From Lepturacanthus savala (lineage: Eukaryota > Chordata > Actinopteri > Scombriformes > Trichiuridae): a stretch of 64,000 bases of DNA. Location of the stretch: contig CM060472.1 of assembly GCA_030544235.1 (NCBI GenBank), positions 21,586,654-21,650,653 on the forward strand, read 5' to 3'. Positions 60,671-64,000 of the stretch are shown here, piece by piece. Position numbers and translations under genes: made by a program. Within the stretch, counting starts at the first letter, position 1. Each line of letters starts with the position of its first letter. The notes below the pieces were generated by a model that worked only from the letters and a program-made list of their open reading frames with translations, had not been told where the DNA came from and did not search any database.

Positions 60671-60960
60671 ATTTCCAAACAGTGCGGAGAGACCCAAAAC
60701 GAAATGCGAGATTCGCTGACTCTGAGGCTGACGGAGAGAGATAAGGCCCAAGTGATACTGGGTCCTAAACCCTCGAGGCCTCATGATTTAAGGGCCCCCA
60801 GGGACCTCATGGGGATGCGGGGCGTGGTTTGGGCGCGCACACCTCGCCTCTCTGACCGGGTTCAACGTCTCCAAACCACGCCCCTCACATCAGACTACAC
60901 TTCTCTACAATTTCACAGATTTTTCTTTTTTAAATGTGTATTTATAAAATCGAGATTGTG
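60671..60960 (-). promoter_or_regulatory. tbxta 5' UTR and proximal promoter
   Basis: Minus-strand TATAAATA near 60939-60946 is a plausible TATA box about 270 bp upstream of the ATG. The intervening sequence is CpG-rich. A GCACACCT half-site resembling a T-box site lies near 60837. These assignments are by motif only. Confidence 0.35.
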
Positions 60961-63900
60961 CCTTATAAATTGAAAACAGTGTCTCCTAAAGTAAACTCCA
61001 CTGATGAAATCCATGCTGTTTCAGTTCTCAGATGATTTACTTTGCTGCTGAAGCTGCTGTTAAAGTGAAATTTTGTATTTATAGTTTGGTACCTGAACAT
61101 CGATCTGCTTTATGCATTCAAACAAAAGAAGGGAAGCGAGGGAAGAGAACCGTGCCTTTGAACTCAGTTGTATATTTGCAAATAGTGCTAATCTTTTGTT
61201 GTCTCAAATCCACATGGGAGAAGGCCTGTGTTTACTGAGTATGGGCCATTAGGGCAGAGTCTGTGTTCCTGTTGTGCCATAGTGTGGACGGCCCACAAGT
61301 GATGCCAGTATTTGCATAATGGGCCTGCATGTCTCCCTCTCAAGGCTCTGATATTAAATATTTCAGGCTGTTGGAATCCCAAGTGCTTGACAATCATTTT
61401 TTTAATATATTGTTTAATCGCTTTAACAGCTATGGATAAGTCTCTCTCTGACATCATTTAACAACTTAGCTTCCAAATCTGCTGCTATTTATCAGCAAAT
61501 ATTATTAAAGCATAATATTAAAAGCAAAGTAGTGTTCATCACTGTTAAGATTTTAAGAAATAAATCCCATGATGAGTTTATAAAATATGATACAAACCGG
61601 TATATGAAGTGCTTCAAATTAACTAATTAATTAAGTTCCAGCTACCACAGCAGCAGACAGCTTTCATGCTGATACACCAACTGCTTTTCTGGTGCCTGTT
61701 CTTTATACTTCAGGCACACTTTGACGTTGATATTTCTTCAACTTTTCAATGCAGGACTTTTGTTTTTCTAAAACTTGAGTCATACTCATTCCCTCACTAA
61801 AATTATGATGCATTATTATAGATTCAACTCACCCACAGATATACTAATATATTATAAATGAACTTAATGACAACCTGCTACAGCATTTAACTGCTGCATT
61901 CACATTAATAACTCAGTAATAACTACATAATATAATAATCCAGTAATATAATGTGCAATTGTTTGTACTTGTATAATGTGTGTTTTTACCTTAGTGAAAT
62001 TTTGTAATGGAATATTTCACATAGTAGTATTTGTAGTAGGATAGATAGATGAATAGATTCATCTTTTTTGTCATACAAAAAATGAAAAGCAGTCCAGCAG
62101 CTGTTCAGCAGTGTGCAGGAGATGCTACTGCATTATAAAGGTAAACTTTTTATTAGGGCTGTCAAAGTTAACACAATATTAAATTATTACAAAAATCTGT
62201 ATTAATTGTTTTGACAGCATGGCATATGATGACCTCTGACCTCACCTGTAATTTAGTAAATATTAATATTTATTTGTTTTTGCAGCAGAGCACCTTTAAA
62301 GCCAAAGACAAAAGTATTCACTGTTAATGCAAACTGAGTTGCATCTAGACCTAACTATTAAACACACGGCTAATGCTAAAGCAGGCAGCCTCGCTAGGCC
62401 TGAACCATGCAGCTCACAGCAGCCTTTGCTACAAACCTCCGAGCAGCAAGCAACTAGATTGTGAAAGACGATCGAGCGTCTGCGTGAAATAATTCAGGTC
62501 ACATCCAACGACCGTGAGCCACCAACCATCTCCAAGATACACAACCTGTATGACAACCAAAAAGCCCTAATAAATTTCCCTCTTTTACTCCATATCCTGC
62601 TTGACTTTATTTCATGTTTGTTTTATTGTATTGTCCTATTTTTATTCCAGACCTTAAGTTACTTTGCTGATTTTACAAAATATGTTGATTTTATAAAATA
62701 TAATGCACTGCTATAGACTTGACTATCCATGCAGTTTAAAATGCTTCTTACACATTAATGCATCAGTAATATCAACACACTAATATCTAGATTTTTACTT
62801 AATGTCACATTACATTTTTCACATCCATCCAACTGATTTTAAAACAACCGCTTCAGTTACAGAAGTAAAGGAACACCTGTGGTTTATCTGAAAAACATTG
62901 AAACAGTTTTTACTGGAAAATGACAAGGAGAACAAATTTGTAAAAGAATATTTTTACATGTCAGTGTTGTTGCTGCTGCTTACTAGAGTATCTGAATATT
63001 TCCGCCACTGTATTAACATTTATCCCATAGCCGTCCCCTGACCTACAGGCCTCTGTGTTTAAATTGGCCCGTGTCGATGTCCACAAAGGTTTTATGTTTT
63101 AGATGTGAGCCCTGTTGTTTTTCTTCTCATCGCCTCTGATTCCGCTGTCTGTGATGTACTTGGAATTGAGTGAGGGCTTTGGAGCGTGACTCCGCTTTAC
63201 TACGCCACTTCCTCCAGTTCTACAGAGGCCATAAATGTAAAGGGGTTCTCTCACACCTTTCCATCCCGTATCATTCAGCTGCCTCTTCCTTTTCCCCCGT
63301 GTGTGTGTGTGTCTGTGTTTTTATTTTGGAGGCTGAGAGAAAGAGTGTTAAAAAGCGGCTGCATACAGGACATAACCCCCGCCGACCGGGCCTCCAGGCT
63401 CTGCATACCCCCAACAGACAAAGTCACACTCACACACACACACACACACGGAGGAAGCTGCTTCATATCTCCAAATTAAGATATAAGTGACTGATTGTGG
63501 TTTTAGTCAGTCAGAGCAGAGTCATTTGTAGCTGCAGCATCATAACACTTTCCTGGCTGTCTGTTGTCAGGTGTGGCCCTACCAAAGCAAAAAAAACAAC
63601 AAAACAACACAAAACATATTCAGCAATTTGACTGACAGGTGAGGCCCAAACTGAGGTAAAGGAGGAGCGTCTCCGTCCCACACGGTGAGCGAACGTCTGC
63701 TCTGAAATGTGAAGTTTACTTGAAAAGCCAGCTGAGGTTTCCCACAGCTTTTCTTTTTATACACACACACATACACGTACACACACACGGTCGCTGCCCA
63801 GCGAGCTGAGGGTTAACTGATGCAGTCCTTGCTCTGGCATCAGCACACACTCACCTAGGTGAGAAATATTGCAGAGGTCTGGTGCTTCACAAAGGGGACA

Positions 63901-64000
63901 GTTATAACGATGCATATTTTCCAGGAGGACTTTGCCGGCCTAAATAAGTACACACAGGGAGGCGGATGAGTCAGCCCTGGGAAGAAAACACACACATATA
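60961..64000. other. tbxta upstream intergenic region, no gene seen
   Basis: No exon with splice support was found. A Tcf/Lef-like CCTTTGAAC lies near 61156. Short (TG)n/(CA)n runs occur near 63300 and 63430. The rest is AT-rich unique sequence that may hold regulatory elements. Confidence 0.4.

Overview
The window looks like chromosomal DNA from a ray-finned (teleost) fish. Every protein-coding gene is split by GT-AG introns, the proteins are vertebrate orthologues with fish-like sequence (a Brachyury protein very close to zebrafish Ntl), and the spacers carry typical fish repeats: a tRNA-derived SINE, hAT/Tc1/Harbinger-type DNA transposons, L2-like LINE scraps and long CA/TA microsatellites. 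The species cannot be named from the sequence. All exon maps were built by hand from splice sites and reading-frame continuity; no alignment or database search was run.

Layout, left to right. 1-7 kb: intergenic DNA rich in transposon remnants. 7.0-19.1 kb (minus): zdhhc18, a DHHC-type palmitoyltransferase in nine coding exons. 22.0-25.3 kb (plus, head-to-head with zdhhc18): kdf1, an epidermal differentiation factor. 27.2-27.7 kb (minus): a decayed relic of the orphan nuclear receptor nr0b2 (SHP). 28.7-30.3 kb: a tandemly duplicated promoter/first-exon block carrying interferon-response (ISRE-like) motifs. 30.4-42.0 kb (plus): a 24-coding-exon gene I could not match to a named family. It encodes a predicted 1,070-residue protein with a SAM-like domain, two or three ubiquitin-like folds, a vWA domain with intact MIDAS residues, a canonical E2 ubiquitin-conjugating (UBC) domain and a C-terminal U-box. 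44.1-49.3 kb (plus): nudc. 49.5-57.4 kb: a gene-free, microsatellite-rich interval. 58.1-60.7 kb (minus): tbxta (Brachyury/no tail). 60.7-64 kb: upstream DNA without a recognised gene.

The order zdhhc18 - kdf1 - nr0b2 - nudc resembles the human 1p36.11 block holding ZDHHC18, NUDC, NR0B2 and KDF1, so the E2/U-box gene sits in an otherwise conserved neighbourhood, between the dead nr0b2 and nudc. tbxta comes from a different human region (6q27).

The most interesting item is the E2-U-box gene with its ISRE-bearing duplicated promoter. It looks like a self-contained ubiquitin-transfer machine (E2 and E3 in one chain, joined to ubiquitin-like modules and a vWA adhesion/assembly module) that may be interferon-inducible. 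The coding frame is open across all 24 exons, so it appears to be a live gene.
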